DNA from: Streptomyces aurantiogriseus
GTDB taxonomy: Bacteria; Actinomycetota; Actinomycetes; Streptomycetales; Streptomycetaceae
NCBI RefSeq assembly: GCF_014649375.1
Contig: NZ_BMSX01000002.1
Span: 1-64,000, forward strand
Reading direction: 5' to 3'
DNA length: 64,000 nucleotides
The notes under the pieces were generated by a model. It was not told the origin of the DNA. It did not search any database and saw only the letters and a list, made by a program, of their open reading frames with translations. The position numbers were made by a program, and so were the translations under genes. Positions 16,345 to 24,887 of this stretch are shown piece by piece (positions within the stretch are counted from its first letter, which is position 1; the number at the start of each line of letters is the position of its first letter).

Positions 16345-17259
16345 ATGTTGAGAGAGGTGGCCGCCACCCGCTACATCCAGCCCTTGCGCTCCGGCGGCTC
16401 CGTCCCCGGCGTCGTCGAGGCCGACGACCTGGGCACGTACGTCGTGAAGTTCACCGGCTCCGCGCAGGGCCGCAAGGCGCTGGTCGCGGAGATCGTCGTC
16501 GGAGAGCTGGCGCGGGCCCTGGGGCTGCGCTTCCCGGAGCTGGTCATGGTCCACTTCGACCCGGCGATCGCCGAGAGCGAGCCCCACCAGGAGGTGCGGG
16601 ACCTGCACCGCGCGAGCGCGGGAGTCAACCTCGGCATGGACTACCTGCCGGGCGCGAAGGACTTCACCCCCGAGGTCGCCAGGACCTTCCGCGTCGACCC
16701 CCTGGAGGCGGGCCGGATCGTCTGGCTCGACGCCCTCACCGTCAACGTGGACCGTACGGTCCACAGCTCCAACCTGATGCTCTGGCCGACGTTCGGCACC
16801 GTGCCCCCGCGCCTGTGGCTGATCGACCACGGCGCCGCCCTCGTCTTCCACCACCGCTGGGACGGTTCGGACCCCGCGAAGGCCTACGACTTCCGCCACC
16901 ACGCCCTCGGCCACTACACGCCCGACGTGCGCGCCGCCGACGCCGAGCTGGCGCCGAAGGTCACCGAGGAGCTGCTGCGGGAGATCGTCGCCGAGGTCCC
17001 GGACGCCTGGCTCGCGGACGAACCCGGCTTCGCGACGCCCGACGACGCCCGGACGGCGTACGTGGACTACCTGCACGCGCGCGTGCGGGCCTCCGCGGCC
17101 TGGCTGCCCACCGACTTCCCCACCCGGGAGGAGCTCGCCGCCGAGGAGGCCCTGCGCGCGGCGAAGACCCAGCAAGGACGGCCGAGCTGGCTCAAGCGGG
17201 TCCCCGACCTGCACGGCAAGCCGGCCGCGGAACAGGATTGGTCGGTGCACCTGGGATGA
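16345..17259 (+). CDS. HipA-like kinase family protein
   Basis: A 304-residue protein of the actinobacterial HipA-like kinase group. It shows an N-terminal lobe with YVVKFTGSAQGRKALVAEIVVGELARALGL (lysine and helix C of a kinase fold), then a catalytic region with DALTVNVDRTVHSSNLML (catalytic Asp and Asn) and LWLIDHGAALVFH (metal-binding Asp). These match HipA's layout, but the N-terminal HipA domain and a HipB partner are absent, so it is not a classical toxin-antitoxin pair. ATG 16345 has GTGAGG 9 bases upstream. It overlaps by ATGA with the SelW-like gene, so the two are co-expressed. Substrate unknown. Confidence 0.82.
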   Translation: MLREVAATRYIQPLRSGGSVPGVVEADDLGTYVVKFTGSAQGRKALVAEIVVGELARALGLRFPELVMVHFDPAIAESEPHQEVRDLHRASAGVNLGMDYLPGAKDFTPEVARTFRVDPLEAGRIVWLDALTVNVDRTVHSSNLMLWPTFGTVPPRLWLIDHGAALVFHHRWDGSDPAKAYDFRHHALGHYTPDVRAADAELAPKVTEELLREIVAEVPDAWLADEPGFATPDDARTAYVDYLHARVRASAAWLPTDFPTREELAAEEALRAAKTQQGRPSWLKRVPDLHGKPAAEQDWSVHLG

Positions 17260-17552
17260 CGGACCCCGCCGTGGACGTGACCCACCGCGTTCAGATCGAG
17301 TACTGCACGCAGTGCCGCTGGCTGCCGCGCGCCGCCTGGCTCGCCCAGGAGCTGCTGACGACCTTCGAGGAGGAGCTGGGCGAACTGGCCCTCAAGCCCG
17401 GTAAGGGCGGGGTCTTCGTGGTCCGGGTGAACGACGAGGTCGTCTGGGACCGTCGCGAGCAGGGCTTCCCGGAGCCGACGGCCGTCAAGCGGCTCGTACG
17501 CGACCGAGTGGCCCCGGGGAGGTCCCTGGGCCACTCGGACAGACCCGCGTGA
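17256..17552 (+). CDS. SelT/SelW/SelH (Rdx) family thioredoxin-like protein
   Basis: A 98-residue protein whose core is the Rdx fold: VQIEYCTQCRWLPRAAWLAQELL carries the CxxC redox motif (CTQC) at the place where eukaryotic SelW has Cys-x-x-Sec. GELALKPGKGGVFVVRVNDEVVWDRREQGFPE follows, with the typical G-F-x-E/P ending. It probably acts as a small cytoplasmic thiol-redox protein. The start overlaps the stop of the HipA-like kinase gene (ATGA), so translation is coupled. Its stop lies only 3 bases from the stop of the converging malate synthase gene. Confidence 0.85.
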   Translation: MTDPAVDVTHRVQIEYCTQCRWLPRAAWLAQELLTTFEEELGELALKPGKGGVFVVRVNDEVVWDRREQGFPEPTAVKRLVRDRVAPGRSLGHSDRPA

Positions 17553-17555
17553 GCG

Positions 17556-19181
17556 TCAGCCCTTGAGCTGCTCGTACGCCGGCAGGGTGAGGAAGTCCGC
17601 GTAGTCCTCGTCGAGGGAGACCTGGAGCAGCAGGTCGTGGGCCTGCTGCCAGTGCCCGGCCGCGAAGGCCTCCTCGCCGATCTCCGCCCGGATGCTCGCG
17701 AGTTCCTCCGCGGCGACCTTGCGGGCCAGCTCGGGGGTGGCCTTCTCGCCGTTCTCGAACTCGACGCCGGCGTTGATCCACTGCCAGATCTGGGAGCGGG
17801 AGATCTCCGCGGTGGCCGCGTCCTCCATCAGGTTGAAGATGGCGACCGCGCCGAGACCGCGCAGCCAGGCCTCGATGTAACGGATGCCGACCTGCACGGC
17901 GTTGACGAGCCCGGGATACGTCGGCCTGGCGTCCAGCGAGTCGATCGCGATCAGGTCGGCCGCCTCGACGTGGACGTCCTCACGGAGGCGGTCCTTCTGG
18001 TTCGGCTTGTCGCCGAGGACCCGGTCGAAGGACTCCATGGCGATCGGCACCAGGTCGGGGTGGGCGACCCAGGAGCCGTCGAAGCCGTCGTTCGCCTCAC
18101 GGTCCTTGTCGGCGCGGACCTTCTCGAAGGCGACCTTGTTGACCTCGGCGTCCCGGCGCGAGGGGATGAAGGCCGCCATGCCGCCGATCGCGTGCGCGCC
18201 GCGCTTGTGGCAGGTACGGACGAGGAGTTCGGTGTACGCCCGCATGAACGGGGCCGTCATCGTGACCGCGTTGCGGTCCGGGAGCACGAACCTGGCGCCG
18301 CCGTCACGGAAGTTCTTGACGATGGAGAACAGGTAGTCCCAGCGGCCGGCGTTCAACCCGGAGGCGTGGTCGCGGAGTTCGTAGAGGATCTCCTCCATCT
18401 CGTACGCGGCCGTGATCGTCTCGATGAGGACGGTGGCGCGGATGGTGCCCTGAGGGATGCCGACGTAGTCCTGCGCGAAGACGAACACGTCGTTCCACAG
18501 GCGGGCTTCGAGGTGCGACTCGGTCTTCGGGAGGTAGAAGTACGGGCCCTTGCCGAGGTCGAGCAGGCGCTGGGCGTTGTGGAAGAAGTAGAGGCCGAAG
18601 TCGACGAAGGCGCCGGGGACCTGGCTGCCGTCGGCGTCGACGAGGTGACGCTCGTTCAGGTGCCAGCCGCGCGGGCGCATGACGACGGTGGCGAGCTCGT
18701 CGTTCGGGCGCAGGGCGTACGACTTCCCGGACCCCGGGTCGGTGAAGTCGATGTTCCGGGTGTAGGCGTCGGCGAGGCTGATCTGGCCGAGGACGACGTT
18801 CTCCCAGGTCGGCGCGGAGGCGTCCTCGAAGTCGGCGAGCCACACCTTGGCGCCCGAGTTGAGGGCGTTGATGGTCATCTTGCGGTCGGTGGGGCCGGTG
18901 ATCTCGACGCGGCGGTCGTCCAGGGCCGCGGGGGAGGGGGCCACCTTCCAGGAGTCGTCGGCGCGGATCGCGGCGGTCTCCGGGAGGAAGTCGAGGGTGG
19001 AGGTGCGGGCGATCTCGGCGCGGCGCTCCGCGCGGCGGGCGAGGAGCTCGTCGCGGCGGGGCGTGAACCGCCGGTGCAGCTCGGCCACGAAGGCCAGCGC
19101 CGCGTCGGTGAGGACTTCCTCCTGCCGGGGCAGGGGCTCGGCGTCGACGATGGCCAGCGGGGACGGCGCTGGTGCGGACAT
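17556..19181 (-). CDS. aceB: malate synthase A
   Basis: A 541-residue malate synthase of the A type, which condenses glyoxylate with acetyl-CoA to give malate and CoA. Visible are [12 protein letters not shown] with the catalytic Arg near residue 170, [20 protein letters not shown] (253-270), [12 protein letters not shown] (279-290) and the catalytic base Asp454 in [19 protein letters not shown]. Length is normal. No isocitrate lyase gene is nearby; instead it lies a few genes from allantoinase and allantoicase, whose pathway also yields glyoxylate. A TTCC-N7-GGAA palindrome at 19288-19302, shared with the allantoinase promoter region, suggests control by the IclR regulator. Confidence 0.95.
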   Translation of the reverse strand: MSAPAPSPLAIVDAEPLPRQEEVLTDAALAFVAELHRRFTPRRDELLARRAERRAEIARTSTLDFLPETAAIRADDSWKVAPSPAALDDRRVEITGPTDRKMTINALNSGAKVWLADFEDASAPTWENVVLGQISLADAYTRNIDFTDPGSGKSYALRPNDELATVVMRPRGWHLNERHLVDADGSQVPGAFVDFGLYFFHNAQRLLDLGKGPYFYLPKTESHLEARLWNDVFVFAQDYVGIPQGTIRATVLIETITAAYEMEEILYELRDHASGLNAGRWDYLFSIVKNFRDGGARFVLPDRNAVTMTAPFMRAYTELLVRTCHKRGAHAIGGMAAFIPSRRDAEVNKVAFEKVRADKDREANDGFDGSWVAHPDLVPIAMESFDRVLGDKPNQKDRLREDVHVEAADLIAIDSLDARPTYPGLVNAVQVGIRYIEAWLRGLGAVAIFNLMEDAATAEISRSQIWQWINAGVEFENGEKATPELARKVAAEELASIRAEIGEEAFAAGHWQQAHDLLLQVSLDEDYADFLTLPAYEQLKG

Positions 19182-19287
19182 GAGCTGTCACTTCCTTCAG
19201 CGAGCGAGGCACCGGGTGCCAGGAGACCCGGGTAGGGCGGGGAGCACCCGAGGGCCGACCGAGTGCTTCTGATCAGTGGATACTAGT

Positions 19288-19302
19288 TTCCTCATCGTGG
19301 AA
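19288..19302. promoter_or_regulatory. AllR/IclR-type operator upstream of malate synthase
   Basis: TTCCTCATCGTGGAA is an imperfect palindrome of the form TTCC-N5-GTGGAA, 107 bases upstream of the malate synthase start. The same 15-base form occurs twice upstream of allantoinase (21574-21588 and 21682-21696), which argues for a common regulator. Confidence 0.65.
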
Positions 19303-19368
19303 GTTCAATGGTTTGTTGATGTCGAGATTCTCCGGGGCGAGACAGGGTGGCTCAGCGTGCCACCTCGT

Positions 19369-19968
19369 TCACTCCAGGTGGACCAGGTCCTCGGTCGTGT
19401 CGATGTCGTAGGGCTCGGCCACGTCCCCGCACTCCACGAGCCTGATCGCCTCCTCGTGCGCCTTCAGGTAGGCACGTGCCCCCCGGTCACCGGTCGCAGT
19501 CGCCGCGATGCCGGCCCAGTGCGCCGCGCCGAACAGCACGGGGTGCCCGCGCATCCCGTCGTAGGCGGCCGACACCAGCGACGACTCACCCTCGTACGCG
19601 CCGAGCACGCGCCCGACCGCCTCGGCCCCGATCCCCGGCTGGTCGACGAGCGAGACCAGCGCGGCCCGTGCCCCCGTCCCGGCGAGCGAGCCGAGCCCGG
19701 CCCGCAGCGAGGACCCCATGCCCTCCTCCCACCGCGGGTTCACGACCAGCACGCACCCGTCGAGCCGCGCCCGCTCCCGTACGGCGTCGGCGGCGGCTCC
19801 CAGGACCACGTGCACCCGCGCGCAGCCGGCCGCGCGCAGCACTTCCACCGCGTACTCCACGAGCGGCCGCCCCCGGTGCGTCAACAGCGCCTTGGGGCGC
19901 CCGCCGAGGCGCCGTCCCCCGCCCGCCGCGAGGAGCAGCCCGGCGACCTCGTGTTCCTTGTGCGTCAT
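19369..19968 (-). CDS. MobA-like/MocA-type nucleotidyltransferase
   Basis: A 199-residue member of the MobA-like NTP transferase family, near MocA/PucB. The N terminus has GLLLAAGGGRRLGGRPKALL (nucleotide loop G-G-x-x-x-R-L-G-x-x-K), VNPRWEEGMGSSLRAGLG and the metal-binding LVSLVDQPGI. Relatives attach CMP to molybdopterin for xanthine dehydrogenase-type enzymes, and PucB helps make purine-catabolic xanthine dehydrogenase. Position between malate synthase and the allantoin genes fits a role in purine breakdown, but no xanthine dehydrogenase genes are in the window. ATG 19968 lacks a strong ribosome site. Confidence 0.8.
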   Translation of the reverse strand: MTHKEHEVAGLLLAAGGGRRLGGRPKALLTHRGRPLVEYAVEVLRAAGCARVHVVLGAAADAVRERARLDGCVLVVNPRWEEGMGSSLRAGLGSLAGTGARAALVSLVDQPGIGAEAVGRVLGAYEGESSLVSAAYDGMRGHPVLFGAAHWAGIAATATGDRGARAYLKAHEEAIRLVECGDVAEPYDIDTTEDLVHLE

Positions 19969-20156
19969 ACGTTCTGCATACCTGACGCGGCGACGGCCGC
20001 GCGGTTTCGTGAGGCTGAATTTCCGTCCACGCGGTGGCGGACCGGGTGCGGGGTGGCGTTTACTGACCCGCGTCTCCTGTGGGCCTGACCAGCGCCACGG
20101 GGACGCACGCTGGGCACCACGAACTTGCGCACAAGAGCGTGCGAGGGGGGAGAGCT

Positions 20157-20471
20157 GTGTTGCGTAGCTTGGGGCAGAGGTCAGTGGCCGGCAGCGACGA
20201 GGATCCGAGGGTGGCGGAACTGCGGACGGCGGTGTCCCGGCTGCGCCGCGAACTCGCCGCGCACCCGGCCGATTTCCCGGACCGGGTCATGGCCGAGGAC
20301 GAACTCGCCGCGCTCGCCGCCATGGCGACTCACGGCGTCCCGGAGATTCCCCGCCTGCGCCGCTCCCTGCTGCTGATCGCAGGTGCGATCGGATCGGTGA
20401 GCGCGCTGGCGCGGGCGCTGTCGGAGGTGCGGAACGCGGTGGAGCTGTTCGGGGAGTCGCCGCGCCGCTGA
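20157..20471 (+). CDS. DUF5955-like small protein
   Basis: A 104-residue helical protein. After a short basic start it reads DEDPRVAELRTAVSRLRRELAAHP, then RVMAEDELAALAAMATHGVPEIPRLRRSLLLIAGAIGSVSALARALSEVRNAVE. This matches the small DUF5955-type proteins of Streptomyces: an N-terminal coiled helix, then a weakly hydrophobic helix that may touch the membrane. GTG 20157 is chosen because AGGGGGG lies 6 bases before it. Function unknown. It is divergent from the nucleotidyltransferase gene and converges on the IclR gene. Confidence 0.7.
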   Translation: MLRSLGQRSVAGSDEDPRVAELRTAVSRLRRELAAHPADFPDRVMAEDELAALAAMATHGVPEIPRLRRSLLLIAGAIGSVSALARALSEVRNAVELFGESPRR

Positions 20472-20521
20472 CCTCGCGGGGGCGCCCATCCGCCGACGGC
20501 CGGCGCCGCCGCTCCGCGTGT

Positions 20522-20676
20522 CCTCGTGCAGGGAGCGGACGGTGCCGCGTGTCCGCCCCGCTCCCGGAGGTGGTCGGACCGCATGCCGGCGTCCTGGGCA
20601 GGCCTCGTGCAGGGAGCGGACGGTGCCGCGGGTCCGCTCCGCTCCCGGAGGTGGTCGGGCCGCATGCCGGCGTCCT
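20522..20676. repeat. tandem duplication of a 74-bp hairpin unit
   Basis: Two near-identical 74-base copies (20522-20595 and 20603-20676, period 81) begin CCTCGTGCAGGGAGCGGAC and end GGCGTCCT. Each can fold into a long stem (GGGAGCGGAC pairing with GTCCGC and GCTCCC). The second copy ends at the stop of the IclR gene, so this looks like a duplicated terminator between convergent genes. Confidence 0.75.
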
Positions 20677-21472
20677 AGGCCGCCGGACCCGAGTTCGACA
20701 ACGCCTCCGACAGCTCCACCGCCACCTGCTGCAGCACCGGCACGATCTTCTCCGTGGCCGCCTCCGTGACACGGCCGGCCGGGCCGGAGATCGAGACGGC
20801 CGCCGCGGTGGGGGAGTCCGGCACGGAGACCGCGAGGCAGCGGACCCCGATTTCCTGTTCGTTGTCGTCGACCGCGTAGCCCTGGCTGCGGACCTCCTGG
20901 AGGGCCGCCAGGAAGCCGTCCGGGGTGGTGATCGTCTTCTCGGTCGCGGCGGGCATGCCGGTGCGGTCGAGCAGGGCGCGCACCTCGTCGTCGGGGAAGC
21001 CGGCGAGGAGGGCCTTGCCGACGCCGGTGGAGTGCGGCAGGACGCGGCGGCCGACCTCGGTGAACATACGCATCGAGTGCTTCGACGGCACCTGCGCCAC
21101 GTACACGATCTCGTCGCCGTCGAGCAGCGCCATGTTCGCGGTCTCGCCGGTCTCCTCCACCAGGCGGGCCAGGTAGGGGCGGGCCCAGGTGCCCAGCAGC
21201 CGGGAGGCGGACTCGCCGAGGCGGATCAGGCGGGGGCCGAGCGCGTACCGCCGGTTGGGCTGCTGGCGGACGTAGCCGCAGACCACCAGCGTGCGCATCA
21301 GGCGGTGGATGGTGGGAAGGGGCAGCCCGCTGCTCGCGGACAGCTCGCTCAGGCCGACCTCACCGCCCGCGTCCGCCATCCGCTCGAGCAGATCGAAGGC
21401 GCGCTCGAGGGACTGGACCCCTCCGCCGGCGGACTTGGCGGAGTCGGTGGTGCTGGCGCTGGACGTCGGCAC
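20675..21472 (-). CDS. allR: IclR-family regulator, AllR type
   Basis: A 265-residue IclR-family regulator: an N-terminal winged helix (SLERAFDLLERMADAGGEVGLSELSASSGLPLPTIHRLMRTLV) and a C-terminal effector domain (GETANMALLDGDEIVYVAQVPSKHSMRMF, GRRVLPHSTGVGKALLAGFPDDEV). The gene is divergent from allantoinase. In S. coelicolor the IclR-type protein beside allantoin genes, AllR, represses them; gene order here supports the same identity, which I infer and do not prove. The shared TTCC-N7-GGAA palindromes at 19288, 21574 and 21682 are its likely operators, tying malate synthase to the same control. Confidence 0.88.
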   Translation of the reverse strand: MPTSSASTTDSAKSAGGGVQSLERAFDLLERMADAGGEVGLSELSASSGLPLPTIHRLMRTLVVCGYVRQQPNRRYALGPRLIRLGESASRLLGTWARPYLARLVEETGETANMALLDGDEIVYVAQVPSKHSMRMFTEVGRRVLPHSTGVGKALLAGFPDDEVRALLDRTGMPAATEKTITTPDGFLAALQEVRSQGYAVDDNEQEIGVRCLAVSVPDSPTAAAVSISGPAGRVTEAATEKIVPVLQQVAVELSEALSNSGPAA

Positions 21473-21573
21473 GGCGCGTTCCTTTCGAAACTGGCGGGAA
21501 GAGCTGAAGCCTACCCGGGGGCCGGTTGACTCCCCGCTTGTGCGTAGTTACGTTCTGCCTGCTGAAACAATAA

Positions 21574-21588
21574 TTCCGCTTTGTGGAA
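21574..21588. promoter_or_regulatory. AllR/IclR-type operator, distal copy
   Basis: TTCCGCTTTGTGGAA, of the form TTCC-N5-GTGGAA, lies in the divergent region between the IclR and allantoinase genes, about 100 bases upstream of the regulator's own start. It could serve autoregulation as well as the allantoinase promoter. Confidence 0.65.
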
Positions 21589-21664
21589 ACGTCCAGGATG
21601 GCGCCGTTCCCTGCACCATGAAGAAGTGTGCCCTTGACGGCGCGCGACCGGGAGTGAAGACTCC

Positions 21665-21696
21665 TTCAACAGAACGTTGAATTCCGTTACGTGGAA
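21665..21696. promoter_or_regulatory. double palindrome at the allantoinase promoter
   Basis: TTCAAC-N5-GTTGAA (21665-21681) is a perfect 17-base dyad. It is followed with no gap by TTCCGTTACGTGGAA (21682-21696), the third copy of the TTCC-N5-GTGGAA element. A shorter TTCCCGGAA dyad follows at 21719-21727, just before the allantoinase ribosome site. Dense packing suggests the main operator of the pathway. Confidence 0.6.
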
Positions 21697-21754
21697 GTTG
21701 CCCGGGAGTAAATCCCGTTTCCCGGAAGTAAAACGGCGGCAGAGAGGGGTCCGG

Positions 21755-23092
21755 GTGTCCGACGCTGAACTGGTGTTGCGCTCGACGCGCGTCATCACTC
21801 CGGAAGGGACGCGCGCCGCCACGGTCGTCGTGTCCGCCGGGACGATCACGGCCGTACTGCCCCACGACGCCGACGTACCGTCGGACGCCCGCCTGGAGGA
21901 CCTCGGCGACGACGTCCTGCTCCCGGGCCTGGTCGACACCCATGTGCACGTCAACGACCCCGGCCGCACCGAGTGGGAGGGCTTCTGGACCGCCACGCGC
22001 GCGGCGGCGGCCGGCGGCATCACCACCCTCGTCGACATGCCGCTCAACTCCCTCCCGCCGACCACCACGGTCGACAACCTCCGTACGAAGAGGGAGGTCG
22101 CCGCCGACAAGGCGCACATCGACGTCGGCTTCTGGGGCGGCGCCCTGCCCGACAACGTCAAGGACCTGCGCCCGCTGCACGACGCCGGCGTCTTCGGCTT
22201 CAAGGCCTTCCTCTCACCGTCGGGCGTGGACGAGTTCCCGCACCTGGACCAGGACCGACTCGCCCGGTCCCTGGCCGAGATCGCCGGCTTCGACGGCCTG
22301 CTGATCGTGCACGCGGAGGATCCGCACCATCTCGACGCCGCCCCGCAGCAGGGCGGCCCCAGGTACGCCGACTTCCTCGCCTCCCGGCCGCGCGGCGCCG
22401 AGGACACCGCCGTCGCGAACCTCGTCGCGCAGGCGAAACGCCTCCACGCGCGCGTGCACGTCCTGCACCTGTCGTCGAGCGACGCGCTGCCGCTGATCGC
22501 GCGGGCCAAGGCGGAGGGGGTGCGGATCACGGTCGAGACCTGCCCGCACTACCTCACCCTCACCGCCGAGGAAGTCCCGGACGGCGCCAGCGAGTTCAAG
22601 TGCTGCCCGCCCATCCGCGAGGCCGCCAACCAGGATCTGCTGTGGCAGGCGCTGGCGGACGGCACCATCGACTGCGTGGTCACCGACCACTCCCCGTCCA
22701 CGGCCGACCTCAAGACCGGCGACTTCGCCACGGCCTGGGGCGGTATCTCCGGCCTCCAGCTGAGCCTGTCGGCGGTGTGGACCGAGGCCCGCAGGCGCGG
22801 CCACGGCCTCGAGGACGTCGTCCGCTGGATGTCGACGCGCACGGCGGCTCTCGTGGGCCTCGGGCAGAAGGGCGCCATCGAGGCGGGCCGCGACGCCGAC
22901 TTCGCCGTCCTCGCCCCCGACGAGACCTTCACCGTGGACCCGGCGGCCCTCCAGCACCGCAACCGGGTCACGGCCTACGCGGGCCGGACCCTGTACGGCG
23001 TCGTGAAGTCCACCTGGCTGCGCGGCGAACGCATCGTCGCGGACGGCGAGTTCACCCGACCGAAGGGACGACTGCTCACCCGGCCCCACTGA
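21755..23092 (+). CDS. allB: allantoinase
   Basis: A 445-residue cyclic amidohydrolase that opens allantoin to allantoate. Metal-binding residues are visible: HVHVND (His63, His65), the carboxylated lysine in [11 protein letters not shown] (Lys150), [16 protein letters not shown] and CVVTDHSPS with the catalytic Asp. The order and spacing fit AllB rather than dihydropyrimidinase; [28 protein letters not shown] is also typical. GTG 21755 has GAGGGG 6 bases upstream. Allantoicase follows after 51 bases on the same strand, forming an operon, and operators for the IclR regulator lie upstream. Confidence 0.95.
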   Translation: MSDAELVLRSTRVITPEGTRAATVVVSAGTITAVLPHDADVPSDARLEDLGDDVLLPGLVDTHVHVNDPGRTEWEGFWTATRAAAAGGITTLVDMPLNSLPPTTTVDNLRTKREVAADKAHIDVGFWGGALPDNVKDLRPLHDAGVFGFKAFLSPSGVDEFPHLDQDRLARSLAEIAGFDGLLIVHAEDPHHLDAAPQQGGPRYADFLASRPRGAEDTAVANLVAQAKRLHARVHVLHLSSSDALPLIARAKAEGVRITVETCPHYLTLTAEEVPDGASEFKCCPPIREAANQDLLWQALADGTIDCVVTDHSPSTADLKTGDFATAWGGISGLQLSLSAVWTEARRRGHGLEDVVRWMSTRTAALVGLGQKGAIEAGRDADFAVLAPDETFTVDPAALQHRNRVTAYAGRTLYGVVKSTWLRGERIVADGEFTRPKGRLLTRPH

Positions 23093-23143
23093 CACCCACG
23101 TGCACCCGCACCGGCCGACTCCCGGAAGGAAGCCCTGATCACT

Positions 23144-24268
23144 GTGACGGCGACACCTCGTTTCACCGGCGACGCGAACCCCTACGGAGGCGGCGACCCC
23201 TACGCGGACTACCGCACCGCCGACTTCTCCTTCACCCACCACGCCAACCTCGCCGACCGGCAGCTCGGCGCCGCAGTCATCGCCGCCAACGACGAGTTCT
23301 TCGCCCAGCGGGAGAATCTCCTGGTGCCCGGGCGGGCCGAGTTCGACCCCGAGCAGTTCGGACACAAGGGCAAGATCATGGACGGCTGGGAGACGAGGCG
23401 GCGCAGGGGTGCCTCGGCCGACCACCCGTGGCCGACGGCCGAGGACCACGACTGGGCGCTGGTCCGCCTCGGCGCGCCCGGCGTGATCCGCGGCATCGTC
23501 GTCGACACGGCCCATTTCCGCGGCAACTACCCCCAGGCGGTGTCGATCGAGGGCACGTCGGTCGCCGGCTCCCCGTCCCCGGAGGAACTGCTGGGGGACG
23601 ACGTGAAGTGGACGACGCTGGTCCCACGCACACCGGTGGGCGGCCACGCGGCGAACGGCTTCTCCACAGCGGTGGAGCAGCGCTTCACCCACCTGCGCGT
23701 CAACCAGCACCCCGACGGCGGCATCGCCCGCCTCCGGGTGTACGGCGAGGTCGTCCCCGACCCCGCCTGGCTCTCGGCCCTCGGCACCTTCGACGTCGTC
23801 GCCCTGGAGAACGGCGGCCAGGCCGAGGACGCCTCCAACCGCTTCTACTCGCCGGCCACCAACACCATCCAGCCGGGCCGCTCCCGCAAGATGGACGACG
23901 GCTGGGAGACACGCCGGCGCCGCGACCAGGGCCACGACTGGATCCGCTACCGCCTGGCCGCGCAGGCCCGGATCCGCGCCCTGGAGATCGACACGGCGTA
24001 CCTGAAGGGGAACAGCGCCGGCTGGGCGTCGGTGTCGGTGAAGGACGCCGATGACAGGGGCGACGGCGACTGGCAGGAGATCCTCCCGCGCACCCGCCTC
24101 CAGCCCGACACCAACCACCGCTTCGTCCTGCCGACCCCGGCCGTCGGCACGCACGCGCGCGTGGACATATTCCCCGACGGCGGCATCTCCCGCCTGCGGC
24201 TGTACGGCTCCCTGACGGAGGAGGGCGAGTCGAGGCTGGCGGCGCGGCACCAGGAGCTGGGCGGCTGA
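23144..24268 (+). CDS. alc: allantoicase
   Basis: A 374-residue allantoicase, which splits allantoate to ureidoglycolate and urea. It consists of two homologous jelly-roll repeats, recognisable from the doubled motif KIMDGWETRRRR (first half) and RKMDDGWETRRRR (second half), and from paired HFRGNYPQAVSIEG / YLKGNSAGWASVSV and NQHPDGGIARLRVYG / DIFPDGGISRLRLYG. Length is normal. GTG 23144 is the start in register with the family. It completes the allantoin branch whose end product glyoxylate can be used by malate synthase nearby. Its stop is 12 bases from the inverted-repeat-bounded array. Confidence 0.95.
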   Translation: MTATPRFTGDANPYGGGDPYADYRTADFSFTHHANLADRQLGAAVIAANDEFFAQRENLLVPGRAEFDPEQFGHKGKIMDGWETRRRRGASADHPWPTAEDHDWALVRLGAPGVIRGIVVDTAHFRGNYPQAVSIEGTSVAGSPSPEELLGDDVKWTTLVPRTPVGGHAANGFSTAVEQRFTHLRVNQHPDGGIARLRVYGEVVPDPAWLSALGTFDVVALENGGQAEDASNRFYSPATNTIQPGRSRKMDDGWETRRRRDQGHDWIRYRLAAQARIRALEIDTAYLKGNSAGWASVSVKDADDRGDGDWQEILPRTRLQPDTNHRFVLPTPAVGTHARVDIFPDGGISRLRLYGSLTEEGESRLAARHQELGG

Positions 24269-24280
24269 CCCACGGTTGTC

Positions 24281-24872
24281 CTCGCCCCCGCCGCCCCTAC
24301 CCGTCCCATCCCGGGGCGCTGCCCCGGATCCCCGCCAGGGGCTCTGCGCCCGGGCCCCTGCCAGGGGCTCTGCCCCCGGATCCCCGCCAGGGGCTCTGCC
24401 CCCGGATCCCCGCCAGGGTCTCTGCCCCCGGATCCCCGCCAGGGGCTCTGCCCCCGGATCCCCGCCAGGGTCTCTGTTCCCGGATCCCTGCCAGGGGCGC
24501 TGCGCCCGGGCCCCCGCCAGGGTCTCTGTTCCCGGGCCCCTGCCAGGGGCGCTGCGCCCGGGCCCCCGCCAGGGTCTCTGTTCCCGGATCCCCGCCAGGG
24601 TCTCTGCCCCCGGGCCCCCGCCAGGGTCTCTGCCCCCCAAATCCCCGCCAGGGGCTCCGGGGCCTGGACCCCGCTGGGGGCCGCGCCCCCAGACCCCGCT
24701 GGGGCCTGAACGGCCTCGTCCTCGAACGCCGGACGGGCTGAGATATGCCGACCGGCGGTGAAACAGCCCCTCCGGCGTTCGAGGAGCGGGGGTGCAGGGG
24801 GCGGAGCCCCCTGGACGGGTCGAAGGGGCGGAGCCCCTGGAGGATGGGACGGGTAGGGGCGGCGGGGGCGAG
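24281..24872. repeat. 26-bp tandem array bounded by 31-bp perfect inverted repeats
   Basis: A 592-base non-coding block between the converging allantoicase and SDR genes. The left boundary (24281-24311) and right boundary (24842-24872) are perfect 31-base inverted repeats beginning CTCGCCCCCGCCGCCCC. Inside are 13 copies of a 26-base unit, with the GCCAGGG core spaced at 26 from about 24334 to 24646; each can form small hairpins. Next comes an inner 14-base inverted repeat (24720-24733 with 24771-24784, CCTCGAACGCCGGA) and a GGGGCGGAGCCCC segment of the kind common between Streptomyces genes. Open frames across it are by-products of high G+C. No target duplication is visible. Confidence 0.85.
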
Positions 24873-24887
24873 AACACCGCGTCGGCT

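Noticed and set aside
16345..17552. Toxin-antitoxin system HipAB
   Set aside because: The partner is an Rdx redox protein and not a helix-turn-helix HipB; the kinase lacks the HipA N-terminal domain.
20522..20676. CRISPR or attachment site
   Set aside because: Only two long copies with a 7-base gap and terminator-like folding; no integrase or cas gene nearby.
24314..24665. CRISPR array
   Set aside because: The repeats follow each other with no unique spacers, and no cas genes are present.
24276..24761. A 161-codon plus-strand frame of Pro/Gly/Ala/Arg repeats across the 26-bp array
   Set aside because: The unit length is not a multiple of three and every frame stays open on both strands; it reflects G+C-rich repeats and not selection for a protein.
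22214..24877. An 887-codon minus-strand frame opposite the allantoin genes
   Set aside because: It is the complement of intact allantoinase and allantoicase and of the repeat array; no motif and typical shadow composition.
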